Assembly: GCA_963746265.1 (NCBI GenBank) | Contig: CAVVAM010000015.1 | Coordinates: forward strand, 1-64,000 | Length of the DNA: 64,000 nt | Source: Ilumatobacter sp963746265 | GTDB taxonomy: Bacteria; Actinomycetota; Acidimicrobiia; Acidimicrobiales; Ilumatobacteraceae | Direction: 5' to 3' | Shown here: positions 7,799 through 15,913 of the stretch, in pieces | Layout: every line of letters starts with the position of its first letter | Numbering within the stretch: the first letter of the stretch is position 1 | The notes under the pieces: model-generated | Seen by the model: the letters and a program-made list of their open reading frames with translations, nothing else | What the model was told of the DNA's origin: nothing | Database searches by the model: none | Made by a program: the position numbers and the translations under genes

Positions 7799-8491
7799 AT
7801 GCGCGTGGGCGAGATCTGGCGGTTCCCGGTCAAATCGGTCGGCGGTGAACGTCTCGAGCGTGCCGCCGTGGACGAGCGCGGGATCGAGTTCGATCGGGCC
7901 TGGGGCATCTTCGACCCGTCCTCCGGCCTGGTGCTGACGGCGCGCCGCGAACCCTCGCTGCTGTTGCTGTCGGCCACCGTCGTCGACGGACGGCCGAGTA
8001 TCCGAACCGAAGCGGGCGACGACGTGTCATCGGACGATGCGTTGTCCGAGTGGATCGGACGATGCGTCGAGGTCCGGTCGGCCGCTGACGGGCCGGCCAC
8101 GTTCGAGAATCCGATGGACATCGAGAACGAGACCGACTGGGTGCAATGGCAGAGCGCTGGCATCACGTTCCACGACGGGCGGTCGACCATCTCGTTCGTG
8201 TCCGACGTCACGCTCGGCGAGTGGGACGCACGGCGCTTCCGCACCAATCTGATCCTGCGCGGCGGTGGCGAAGAGGAGCTCACCGGGTCCGTCACGGTCG
8301 GATCGTCGACCCTGTCGGTTCGCAAGCCGATCGACCGGTGCGTGATGGTGACGCGGGCCCAGCCCGGGATCGAGCGCGACCTGAGCGTGCTCACGACCAT
8401 CATCCGAGAGCGGAACAACCAGCTCGGCATGGGCGCAACGGTCTCCTCGTCGGGCGCGATCAGCGTCGGAGACGAAGTGGTGCCCGTCTGA
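7799..8491 (+). CDS. MOSC domain-containing protein
   Basis: 230-residue protein with an N-terminal beta-barrel (MRVGEIWRFPVKSVGGERL, typical MOSC_N opening) followed by a MOSC domain (RRFRTNLILRGGGEEEL, then KPIDRCVMVTRAQPG). The MOSC fold binds molybdenum cofactor-type sulfur or metal carriers, and the Cys of DRCVMVTR is at the usual conserved position. Start chosen at ATG 7799 because similarity begins there; no good ribosome-binding site is visible, and the preceding 50 bp are tandem repeats. Divergent from the ilv leader. Likely a reductase or sulfur-carrier-type protein of unknown substrate. Confidence 0.85.
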   Translation: MRVGEIWRFPVKSVGGERLERAAVDERGIEFDRAWGIFDPSSGLVLTARREPSLLLLSATVVDGRPSIRTEAGDDVSSDDALSEWIGRCVEVRSAADGPATFENPMDIENETDWVQWQSAGITFHDGRSTISFVSDVTLGEWDARRFRTNLILRGGGEEELTGSVTVGSSTLSVRKPIDRCVMVTRAQPGIERDLSVLTTIIRERNNQLGMGATVSSSGAISVGDEVVPV

Positions 8492-8493
8492 CC

Positions 8494-8863
8494 TCAGAGC
8501 AGTTCGGCGCGCTCCCAGGGGTCGCCGAGGGCGTGCTCGGCGAGGAACGCGAGCACCGTCTCGTACCAGACACGAGCGCTTCCGGTGTGAGCACCCTGTG
8601 TTGTCGTGGGGGAAGTCCGAGAACCGCGACGGGACGCCCTTCCTGCGCAGGTCGTACCAGACGCGCAACCCCTCGCCGATCGGCACGCGCCCTGTCGCCG
8701 TGGATCGAGCATCGGCGTCGACCTGCAGATCGCTGTACGCCCCGTCGTCGGCGAGGACGTACACGGCCTCGCCGATCGCGTCGAAGTGCAGAGCGCCGGA
8801 CCAGCGATCGAACCCGGCGGTGACGTCGGGGACGTCCTCGATGGCGAGATCGATCACCACCAT
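8494..8863 (-). pseudogene. decayed S9-family (prolyl oligopeptidase-like) peptidase remnant
   Basis: Pieces of an S9 peptidase are readable in three frames. First frame: GFDRWSGALHFDAIGEAVYVLADDG (propeller-like), then directly RVPIGEGLRVWYDLRRKGVPSRFSDFPHDN (near the C-terminus of the hydrolase domain). Second frame: HRVLTPEA. Third frame: RVWYETVLAFLAEHALGDPWERAELL, ending at 8494. The catalytic Ser region between propeller and C-terminus is absent and two single-base frameshifts are needed to join the tail, so the gene is a deletion and frameshift derivative. It abuts the MOSC stop (2 bp). Its apparent start codon lies inside a 13-bp tandem repeat. Confidence 0.75.
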
Positions 8864-8914
8864 CGATCACCACCATCGATCACCACCATCGATCACCACC
8901 ATCGATCACCACCA
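8851..8914. repeat. 13-bp tandem repeat, almost five copies
   Basis: The unit CGATCACCACCAT is repeated exactly from 8851 to 8902 (four copies) with a nearly complete fifth copy to 8914. On the minus strand each copy reads ATGGTGGTGATCG and so supplies an ATG in a rotating reading frame. It is followed by GGTCC repeats (about 8916-8930). Perfect identity suggests recent slippage. Confidence 0.9.
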
Positions 8915-8969
8915 AGGTCCGGTCCGGTCCGGCCGGCCGCCTCTCGCGCCGATCCTGCTCGGCCCACGG

Positions 8970-9869
8970 TCAGACCGACCGGATCCGAGCGGCGAGCTCC
9001 TCGACCGCTGGATCGGCGACCGAGCCCGAGCGCCCTGCGAGCACGAGCGTCCGATCGAACAGGACCGGGCCGCGGACCAGCACGTCACCGCCCTCGGACG
9101 CGGCCGGCAGCACCGTCCATCCGAGCCCGAGGCCGACCATCTCTCGCAGGACGTCCGGCTGATGGCTGTCGGCCACCACCCGGAGTGGAGCCGCCAGTTC
9201 CCGCAGTTGTTCGATGATCTGGTGGCGCGTGTGGGAGCCCTCCGGGAACAGCACCCACGGCCCCCAGGTCCTCGGGTCACCGACCTCGGTGCCGACGGGT
9301 GCATACACGACGATGGGTTCATCACGAAGTGGGACCAGATCGACCCCGACGGGCGGAGCCGGCGGATCGACGCAGACCACGAGGTCGAGACCACCAGCTC
9401 GGAGATCGTCGAGCAGCGCGGCAGAGGGCGCGACCGACAACGTGAGCTCTACCTCGGGCCGGTCCGCCAGAAACGCGCGCAGCACATCGGGATAGTGATC
9501 GACGGCGGCCACATCGATCATGCCGACGCGGACCCGGCCACTCTGCGCCGATCTCACGCGGGCGGACCACGTGGCGAGGTCGCCGGTCAGCGCCACGACC
9601 TGGCGGGCGTGGTCGAGCACCGGCCGAGCGGAGGCGCGCAGTCGTCTCCGACGGCCGTCGGGCTCGAACAGTTCCACCCCGACCCGTCGTTCGAGCTCGG
9701 CCAGCCCCTGTGACAACGCGGAGGCGCTCACGCCGACGCGATCCGCTGCCGTGGCCCACGTCGGCGCCTCGGCGACCGCGACGAGGTACTCGAGCTGACG
9801 GATGGAGATGTCGGGCAACGAGACAGCAGCCCGACGGCCGGCACGTGGAGATGGTGGCACCCCGTACAC
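8970..9869 (-). CDS. LysR-family transcriptional regulator
   Basis: 299-residue regulator with an N-terminal winged helix-turn-helix (about residues 20-80: IRQLEYLVAVAEAPTWATAADRVGVSASALSQGLAELERRVG) and a substrate-binding domain of two alpha/beta lobes (RVRVGMIDVAAVDHYPDVLRAFLADRPEVELTLS). The start may be GTG 9869 or a later GTG giving VSLPDISIRQ, which fits family starts better. Transcribed divergently from the myo-inositol phosphate synthase gene across an A/T-rich spacer, the classical LysR arrangement, so it may control that gene; the effector is unknown. Confidence 0.9.
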   Translation of the reverse strand: MYGVPPSPRAGRRAAVSLPDISIRQLEYLVAVAEAPTWATAADRVGVSASALSQGLAELERRVGVELFEPDGRRRRLRASARPVLDHARQVVALTGDLATWSARVRSAQSGRVRVGMIDVAAVDHYPDVLRAFLADRPEVELTLSVAPSAALLDDLRAGGLDLVVCVDPPAPPVGVDLVPLRDEPIVVYAPVGTEVGDPRTWGPWVLFPEGSHTRHQIIEQLRELAAPLRVVADSHQPDVLREMVGLGLGWTVLPAASEGGDVLVRGPVLFDRTLVLAGRSGSVADPAVEELAARIRSV

Positions 9870-9931
9870 AATAGTTCAGTCTTTCTTCACAGTATCTCAA
9901 TTAAATGATGATTCCCTTAATATTTAGTGTC
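9870..9931. promoter_or_regulatory. A/T-rich divergent promoter region, LysR / ino1
   Basis: This spacer is strikingly A/T-rich in a high-GC region. TAATAT at 9918-9923 ends 8 nt before ATG 9932, compatible with a -10 box for a leaderless transcript of the inositol phosphate synthase gene. No individual LysR box could be assigned with certainty. Confidence 0.45.
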
Positions 9932-11233
9932 ATGACTGCACGACAAATCCTTCCCGCCACCGGCAAGCTCGGTGTGCTCACGCCCGGCATGGGTGCCGTG
10001 GCGTCCACGTTCATCGCCGGTGTCATCGCCGCCCGCAACGGCACGGTCCCCCCGATCGGCTCGATCAGCCAGATGGCCAACATCCGCCTCGGTACCAAGG
10101 ACGAGAACCGCAACCCCAAGATCAAGGAGTTCGTGCCCCTCGCCGAGCTCGACGACATCGTGTTCGGCGGCTGGGACCCGATCTCGCCGAACGCCATGGA
10201 GGCCGCCAAGACCGCCGGGGTGCTCGAGGGCCGCGACCTCGACGCCATCTCGAACGAGATGGAAGGCATCGTGCCGATGGAGGCCGTGTTCGACCAGCGA
10301 TGGGTGAGCCGGTTGGACGGCATCCGGGTGAAGGACATCCCGAACAAGTGGGACCAGGCGATGGCACTGATCGACGACATCGCCAACTTCAAGGAGGAGA
10401 ACGGCTGCGACCGCCTCGTCATGGTGTGGTGCGGGTCGACCGAGGCCTACCAGGAGCCGAGCGACGTGCACACTTCCGTGGCCGCGTTCGAACAAGGCCT
10501 CAAGGACGACGACGACAACATCTCCCCCAGCCAGATCTACTGCTACGCCGCGCTCCAGTCCGACGTGCCCTACGCCAACGGGGCTCCGAATCTGACCACT
10601 GACCTGGACTGCATGGTCGAACTGTCGAAGACCCGGGGTGTGCCGATCGCCGGCAAGGACTTCAAGACCGGCCAGACGCTGATGAAGACGATGCTCGCCC
10701 CGGGCTTCAAGGCCCGCATGCTCGGCATGCGTGGCTGGTACTCGACCAACATCCTCGGTAACCGCGACGGCGAGGTGCTCGACGACCCCGAGAACTTCAA
10801 GACGAAGGAGATGTCGAAGCTCGGCGTTCTCGGCGGGATCCTCCAGCCGGAGGTGTACCCCGACCTGTACGGCAACATCGACCACGTCGTGCGGATCAAC
10901 TACTACCCGCCCCGCGGCGACAACAAGGAAGGCTGGGACGCGATCGACATCTTCGGCTGGCTCGGCTACGAGATGCAGATCAAGGTCGACTTCCTGTGCC
11001 GCGATTCGATCCTCGCTGCGCCGATCGTGCTCGACCTCGCGCTGTTCATGGACCTGGCGCACCGCGCCGGCGAGAGCGGCGTGCAGGAGTGGCTCAGCTT
11101 CTATCTCAAGGCCCCGCAGGCGGCCGGCGACACACCGGCCGAGCAGGATCTGTTCATCCAGCAGACCAAGCTGAAAAACACCTTGCGTGAGTGGATGGGC
11201 GAACAACCCGTCACCCACTCCGAAGCCGGCTGA
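9932..11233 (+). CDS. myo-inositol-1-phosphate synthase
   Basis: NAD-dependent isomerase converting glucose 6-phosphate to inositol 3-phosphate, the entry to inositol lipids, mycothiol and compatible solutes. About 433 residues. Seen: N-terminal NAD-binding LGVLTPGMGAVASTFIAGV, then GGWDPIS, NKWDQAMALIDDI, the catalytic region GKDFKTGQTLMKTMLAPGFKARMLGMRGWYSTNILGNRDG, and KVDFLCRDSILAAPIVLDLALF. This is the long bacterial form, longer than the roughly 360-residue actinomycete Ino1. ATG 9932 (MTARQILPATG) is preferred; ATG 9905 and 9908 would add nine residues encoded in the A/T-rich promoter. Faces the LysR gene. Confidence 0.92.
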   Translation: MTARQILPATGKLGVLTPGMGAVASTFIAGVIAARNGTVPPIGSISQMANIRLGTKDENRNPKIKEFVPLAELDDIVFGGWDPISPNAMEAAKTAGVLEGRDLDAISNEMEGIVPMEAVFDQRWVSRLDGIRVKDIPNKWDQAMALIDDIANFKEENGCDRLVMVWCGSTEAYQEPSDVHTSVAAFEQGLKDDDDNISPSQIYCYAALQSDVPYANGAPNLTTDLDCMVELSKTRGVPIAGKDFKTGQTLMKTMLAPGFKARMLGMRGWYSTNILGNRDGEVLDDPENFKTKEMSKLGVLGGILQPEVYPDLYGNIDHVVRINYYPPRGDNKEGWDAIDIFGWLGYEMQIKVDFLCRDSILAAPIVLDLALFMDLAHRAGESGVQEWLSFYLKAPQAAGDTPAEQDLFIQQTKLKNTLREWMGEQPVTHSEAG

Positions 11234-11248
11234 CCGTCGCCCGCCCCA

Positions 11249-11272
11249 CCCGCACCCCGTCGCGAGTGCGGG
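11249..11272 (+). terminator. weak terminator-like hairpin after inositol phosphate synthase
   Basis: CCCGCAC (11249-11255) pairs with GTGCGGG (11266-11272) around a 10-nt loop, 16 bp after the stop codon. There is no T tract. Confidence 0.35.
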
Positions 11273-11362
11273 ACCGGGACGGACGCTCCACGTCACATCG
11301 AATTGCCTGGCAAGTTTGGAATTGCGCTGTAGTAACGTGAACTACCCTCCGATGAACTTGAC

Positions 11363-14300
11363 ATGGACGTGACAATGACGCAACCACCAGACGACCGCGC
11401 CCCGACCTGCGCCTTCGTTGGCGATCAGTCCCTGGTCGTCCGCTGCGTCGACATCGCCCGCGAGGCCGGCCTCCACGTTGCGGCCGTCGCGTCGCACAAT
11501 CCGGACGTCCTCGAGGCCGTTGCTGCCGATGGCACCGAGCTGATCGAGCTCGGATCCCCCTCGGACCTCGCACCGGCGCTCGCTTCCCAGCGGTTCGACG
11601 TGCTGTTCAGCGTCGCGTACCTCCACATCGTCCCCGACGAGGTACTGGGGCGGGCGGACATCGCCATCAACTTCCACGACGGGCCCCTCCCCGACTACGC
11701 GGGCCTCAACGTCACCTCGTGGGCGCTCGCCAACGACGAGCCGACCCATGGAGTGACGTGGCACCTGATGACGAGCGACGTCGATCGTGGCGACGTGATC
11801 ACGGCGGTCACGTTCCCGATCGAACCAGGCGACACCGCGCTGTCGCTCAATGCCCGCTGCTTCGAGGCCGGCGCTCAATCGTTCGGCGATGTGGCGAGGG
11901 CGATCGTCGCCGACGAGCTCCCGAGCGAGCCGCAGGCCGATCGCCCGGGGCGCATGTACCGGCGCCGCGAACGTCCCGTCGTCGTGGTCGACCCACAGCG
12001 TCCCGCCGTGGAGATCGCCCGTGCCGTCCGCGCCGTCCAGGTCGGTGACCGTGTCGTCAACACCGTGGGCGCCGCCCACCTGGTGATCGACGGCGAAGCG
12101 CTGGTCGTCGCGGACGCCGACTCCGTGGAGGGAGCCGGACGCGACGTCGGTTCCGTCGTGACCGAAGCCTCCGGCGGGCTCCGGGTAGCGACCGTCGACG
12201 GCGATCTGGTGCTGCGCGACGTTCGCCGGCCGGACGGGAGCACAGCGCACCCGACCGGGACACAGATCTCGCCGTCGTCCCACCTCGCCCGTTCGCTGGC
12301 CGAGCACGACCCCGAGCTCAGTGATCACGAGGCCTGGTGGCGTCGCCGGCTCCGCGACGCCGTCGACAGCCCGTCCCTCGACGAACTCGATGCCGCACTC
12401 CCGGCTGCGTCGGCGACGGTCGACGTCACGGCCGAGCCCGCCGCGGTCGCTGCGGCGCTCGCGATCGTGCTGGCCGCCCGCGCCGAGGGTGACTCGGTCT
12501 CGATCTCGGTCTCCGATCCCACGACCGAGCACCTGATCGACACGCTCGCGCCGCTCCTCTCGGCCCCCGAACTCCACGTCCAGGTCGACCCCGACCGTGC
12601 CGCGTCGACCCACGTCGCCGATGTCGACGAACGGCTCCGGCTGGCCCTCGAGCACGGCCCGTTCCTGTCCGATCTGATCGATCGCGACCCCGAGTTGCGG
12701 ACGCAGCGGGTTCCGCCCGTCGCCCATCTCCGCATCGGCGGCGATGCCACCGGCCTGACCGACGGACCCGCCGCGATCGTCGTGGGCGTCGACGGTGACC
12801 GGATCGAGGTCCGCGGTCACGGAACCGACGAAGCGATCGAACGTCTCGCCGGCCGGATCGCCGACGTGATCACCACGCTCCAGGGCGACCCGGATCGCGC
12901 GATCGGTGACATCGATCTCCTGAGCGAACACGACCGAACGGTGCTCAGCGGCGTCAACGACACCGCCGTCGACGTGACCGTCGACACGATCGACGCCCAG
13001 TTCCGGCGCCGGGTCGAGGCAGCGGGGGACCGACCTGCGGTCTCCTGCGCCGGCACGACCGTGTCCTACGAACGACTCGCCGAACGGGTGGGGGAACTCT
13101 CCGGCCGGCTGCGCGACGCCGGGGTTCGACGGGGCGACGTGGTCGGCATCGCACTCGAACGCAGCGTCGACTTGGTGACATCGGTGCTCGCCGTGCTGAG
13201 CACGGGTGCCGCCTACCTCCCGCTCGACCCCGACTATCCCGCCGACCGGCTCCAGTTCATGGTCGAGGATTCGTCGACCTCGGTGGTCATCGGCCGAACC
13301 GACGTGGTCGGTCGGTTGGGCCGCGGCCTCGTGGTGATCGATCCGGCCGAGCGCGCCGGCGGTGCCGGGCAGGCCACGACTCCGGACGACCACTCGGCCG
13401 ACGAGCTGGCCTACGTGATCTACACGTCGGGTTCGACCGGTACTCCGAAAGGTGTGCAGCTCGAACACCGTCAGGTCGCCAACTTCTTCGCAGGGATGGA
13501 CACCGTCATCGGGGACGACGACCCCGGTGTCTGGCTCGCCGTCACGAGCCTGTCGTTCGACATCTCGGTGCTCGAACTGCTCTGGACCCTCACCCGCGGC
13601 TTCCACGTCGTGGTGAAGCAGGACAGCGGCTTCCGGCCGGTGCGATCGTTCGGCGGGTCGGCACCGACGATGAGCTTGTTCCACTTCGCGGCGGGCGATG
13701 CCCAGGCCGGCGACGGCTACCGGATCCTGCTCGAGAGCTCACGCTGGGGTGACGAGCACGGCTTCGAGGCCGTCTGGACTCCCGAGCGCCACTTCCACGA
13801 TTTCGGGGCGCCGTACCCGAACCCCAGCGTCGTCGCGGCGGCCGTGGCGGCCGTGACCGAACGAATCGAGATCCGCGCCGGCAGCGTCGTGCTCCCGCTG
13901 CACTCACCCGTGCGTGTCGCCGAGGAGTGGAGCGTCGTCGACAACCTCTCGCACGGGCGCGTCGGCATCTCCTTCGCCGCAGGATGGCAGCCGAACGACT
14001 TCGTGCTGAACCCCGCCGGGTACGCCAACGCCCGTGAAGAGTTGGCCGACCGGATCGAAGCCGTCCGGAGCCTGTGGCGCGGCGAGACCGTCGAACTTCC
14101 GGGACCCGACGGCGAGCTCGTGCCCGTGCGCACGCTGCCTCGCCCCGTTCAGCCCGAGCTGCCCGTCTGGCTCACCTCGGCCGGCTCACCGGCCTCGTTC
14201 GAGCGCGCCGGCACCCTCGGCGTCAACCTGTTGACGCACCTGCTCGGCCAATCGATCGAGCAGCTGACGGAGAACATCGAGCGATACCGAACGGCGTACC

Positions 14301-15913
14301 GCGCCGCCGGCCACGAGGGCGACGGCAAGGTGACACTCATGCTCCACACGTTCCTCGACGCGGACGGCGACGCCGCCCGGGAGACGGCTCGGGAGCCGCT
14401 CACCCAGTACCTCGGCACCGCTGTCGGGCTGATCAAGAACATGGCGTCCGCGTTCCCGACGTTCGCCGGGGCCGGCAAGGACGCCGACGAGGCGTTCCGC
14501 TCCCTCACCGACACCGACATCCGTCAGCTGCTCGAGATGGCAGCCGACCGATACCTGTCGACCAGCGGACTCTTCGGCACGGTCGAAGACGGGCTCGACA
14601 TGGTCGAGGCCGCCGCCCGCGCCGGCGTCGACGAGGTCGCCTGCCTCATCGACTTCGGGATCGACGCCGAGCTCGTGCTGCCGTCACTCGAGCTGTTGGG
14701 TGAAGTCCACGACCGCATCGAACACGACGACGGCGAGATCGAGACGGTCGCCTCCCTGATCGATCGATACGGCGTCACCCATCTCCAATGCACGCCGTCG
14801 CTGGCGTCGATGCTGATGGCGGACCCCACCGAACGGGCCGCACTCGGCCGACTCGACCACATGATGGTCGGTGGCGAGGCGTTGCCGACGGAACTCGCCC
14901 GGGAACTCACCCGTGAGGTGGCCGGCCGAGTCACCAACATGTACGGACCGACCGAGACGACGATCTGGTCGCTCACACACGATCTCGTCGGCGAGATCGA
15001 CGGCACGATCCCGATCGGAACACCCATCGCGAACACGACGATCCACGTGCTCGACCGTCATCGCCGGGCGCTGCCGGTCGGCGTGTTCGGCGAGCTGTAC
15101 CTGGGTGGCGACGGCGTCGCTCGGGGGTATCTCGATCGACCCGAGCTCAATGCGGAACGCTTCGTCGAGCTCGACGGAGCCGGGCGGGTGTACGCCACCG
15201 GCGACATCGCCCGGGTCCGCGACGACGGAGTGGTCGAGTTCGCCGGCCGCAGCGATGGCCAGGTCAAGATCCGCGGCCATCGGATCGAGCTCGGCGAGAT
15301 CGAAGCCGTGCTCGACCAGCACGAGTCGGTCGCACGATCGGTCGTGGTCGCCCGCGGCCCGGGCGAGCCGACCCTCGTCGCGTTCGTCGTGCCCGCACCC
15401 GACCAGCGGCCCGACCTCGATCTGCTCCGCAAGCAGGTCGCGGGGAGCCTGCCGGCGGCCATGGTGCCGACGCACTTCGACACGATCGACACGCTGCCGC
15501 TGACACCGAACGGCAAGGTCGATCGCAAGCGCCTGCCCGAGATCGGCCAGTCGTCGACGGGCGACGACGCGGGTGCCGGTGAAGTGACCGAAGGCACCGA
15601 GGCGGTCGTCGCCGCAGAGTGGACGCGGCAGCTCGGCCGCGACGTCGGCCGAACCGACAACTTCTTCGACATCGGCGGGCACTCGCTGTTGGCCGTGAAC
15701 GTGTTCCGGAGTCTGGCTGACGCGACCGGTGCGCCGATCTCGTTGACCGACGTCTTCCGGTTCCCGACCGTGCAGCAGTTCGCCGCTCATCTCGATCGAC
15801 TGCTCGCCGACGCGGGCTCGGAACCGGCGGAGCGAGGGCCCGACTCGGGCAGCGATCGCGGCGCCAAACGTCGTCGGGCACTCGCTCGGCGTGGCGGAGA
15901 GGGTTCAGCATGA
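11363..15913 (+). CDS. NRPS: formyltransferase - reduced C-like linker - adenylation interrupted by luciferase-like monooxygenase - carrier
   Basis: 1516 residues. 1-300: formyltransferase domain like methionyl-tRNA formyltransferase, with the catalytic triad N103, H105 and D141 (INFHDGPLP; DVDRGDV) and a C-terminal barrel. About 320-540: a shrunken condensation-like linker (HEAWWRRRLRDAV ... DIDLLSEHDRTVL) with no HHxxxDG. About 545-765: first part of the adenylation domain, including YTSGSTGTPKG and SFDISVLELLWTL. 766-1120: FMN-type luciferase-like monooxygenase of the MupA/Atu3671 class (EAVWTPERHFHDFG; LSHGRVGISFAAGWQPNDF). About 1125-1390: rest of adenylation (NMYGPTETTIW, GDIARV, GQVKIRGHRIELGEIE, NGKVDRKRL). 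Carrier with phosphopantetheine Ser1441 (GGHSLL). Predicted to formylate, activate and N- or C-oxidise a tethered amino acid. The ATG overlap with the next gene shows coupling. Start 11363 or 11375. Confidence 0.93.
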   Translation: MDVTMTQPPDDRAPTCAFVGDQSLVVRCVDIAREAGLHVAAVASHNPDVLEAVAADGTELIELGSPSDLAPALASQRFDVLFSVAYLHIVPDEVLGRADIAINFHDGPLPDYAGLNVTSWALANDEPTHGVTWHLMTSDVDRGDVITAVTFPIEPGDTALSLNARCFEAGAQSFGDVARAIVADELPSEPQADRPGRMYRRRERPVVVVDPQRPAVEIARAVRAVQVGDRVVNTVGAAHLVIDGEALVVADADSVEGAGRDVGSVVTEASGGLRVATVDGDLVLRDVRRPDGSTAHPTGTQISPSSHLARSLAEHDPELSDHEAWWRRRLRDAVDSPSLDELDAALPAASATVDVTAEPAAVAAALAIVLAARAEGDSVSISVSDPTTEHLIDTLAPLLSAPELHVQVDPDRAASTHVADVDERLRLALEHGPFLSDLIDRDPELRTQRVPPVAHLRIGGDATGLTDGPAAIVVGVDGDRIEVRGHGTDEAIERLAGRIADVITTLQGDPDRAIGDIDLLSEHDRTVLSGVNDTAVDVTVDTIDAQFRRRVEAAGDRPAVSCAGTTVSYERLAERVGELSGRLRDAGVRRGDVVGIALERSVDLVTSVLAVLSTGAAYLPLDPDYPADRLQFMVEDSSTSVVIGRTDVVGRLGRGLVVIDPAERAGGAGQATTPDDHSADELAYVIYTSGSTGTPKGVQLEHRQVANFFAGMDTVIGDDDPGVWLAVTSLSFDISVLELLWTLTRGFHVVVKQDSGFRPVRSFGGSAPTMSLFHFAAGDAQAGDGYRILLESSRWGDEHGFEAVWTPERHFHDFGAPYPNPSVVAAAVAAVTERIEIRAGSVVLPLHSPVRVAEEWSVVDNLSHGRVGISFAAGWQPNDFVLNPAGYANAREELADRIEAVRSLWRGETVELPGPDGELVPVRTLPRPVQPELPVWLTSAGSPASFERAGTLGVNLLTHLLGQSIEQLTENIERYRTAYRAAGHEGDGKVTLMLHTFLDADGDAARETAREPLTQYLGTAVGLIKNMASAFPTFAGAGKDADEAFRSLTDTDIRQLLEMAADRYLSTSGLFGTVEDGLDMVEAAARAGVDEVACLIDFGIDAELVLPSLELLGEVHDRIEHDDGEIETVASLIDRYGVTHLQCTPSLASMLMADPTERAALGRLDHMMVGGEALPTELARELTREVAGRVTNMYGPTETTIWSLTHDLVGEIDGTIPIGTPIANTTIHVLDRHRRALPVGVFGELYLGGDGVARGYLDRPELNAERFVELDGAGRVYATGDIARVRDDGVVEFAGRSDGQVKIRGHRIELGEIEAVLDQHESVARSVVVARGPGEPTLVAFVVPAPDQRPDLDLLRKQVAGSLPAAMVPTHFDTIDTLPLTPNGKVDRKRLPEIGQSSTGDDAGAGEVTEGTEAVVAAEWTRQLGRDVGRTDNFFDIGGHSLLAVNVFRSLADATGAPISLTDVFRFPTVQQFAAHLDRLLADAGSEPAERGPDSGSDRGAKRRRALARRGGEGSA

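Noticed and set aside
8027..8863. Minus-strand frame from 8863 through the MOSC gene
   Set aside because: Only its first part (to about 8600) is the S9 remnant; the rest is antisense to the MOSC gene and reads as noise after a frameshift.
8851..8914. CRISPR-like array
   Set aside because: The 13-bp repeats are contiguous with no spacers, so it is a simple tandem repeat.
11342..13684. Long open frame antisense to the NRPS, with others antisense to the PKS (for example 17860-20721)
   Set aside because: These are products of GC-rich codon bias on the opposite strand; they lack domains and are Arg/Asp/Val-rich, while the sense frames carry clear catalytic motifs.
13658..14730. Possibility that the monooxygenase inside the adenylation domain is a mobile insertion that breaks the gene
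   Set aside because: The insert is in frame, adenylation motifs continue on both sides in correct order, and no terminal repeats or target duplication were seen; known embedded-LLM family.
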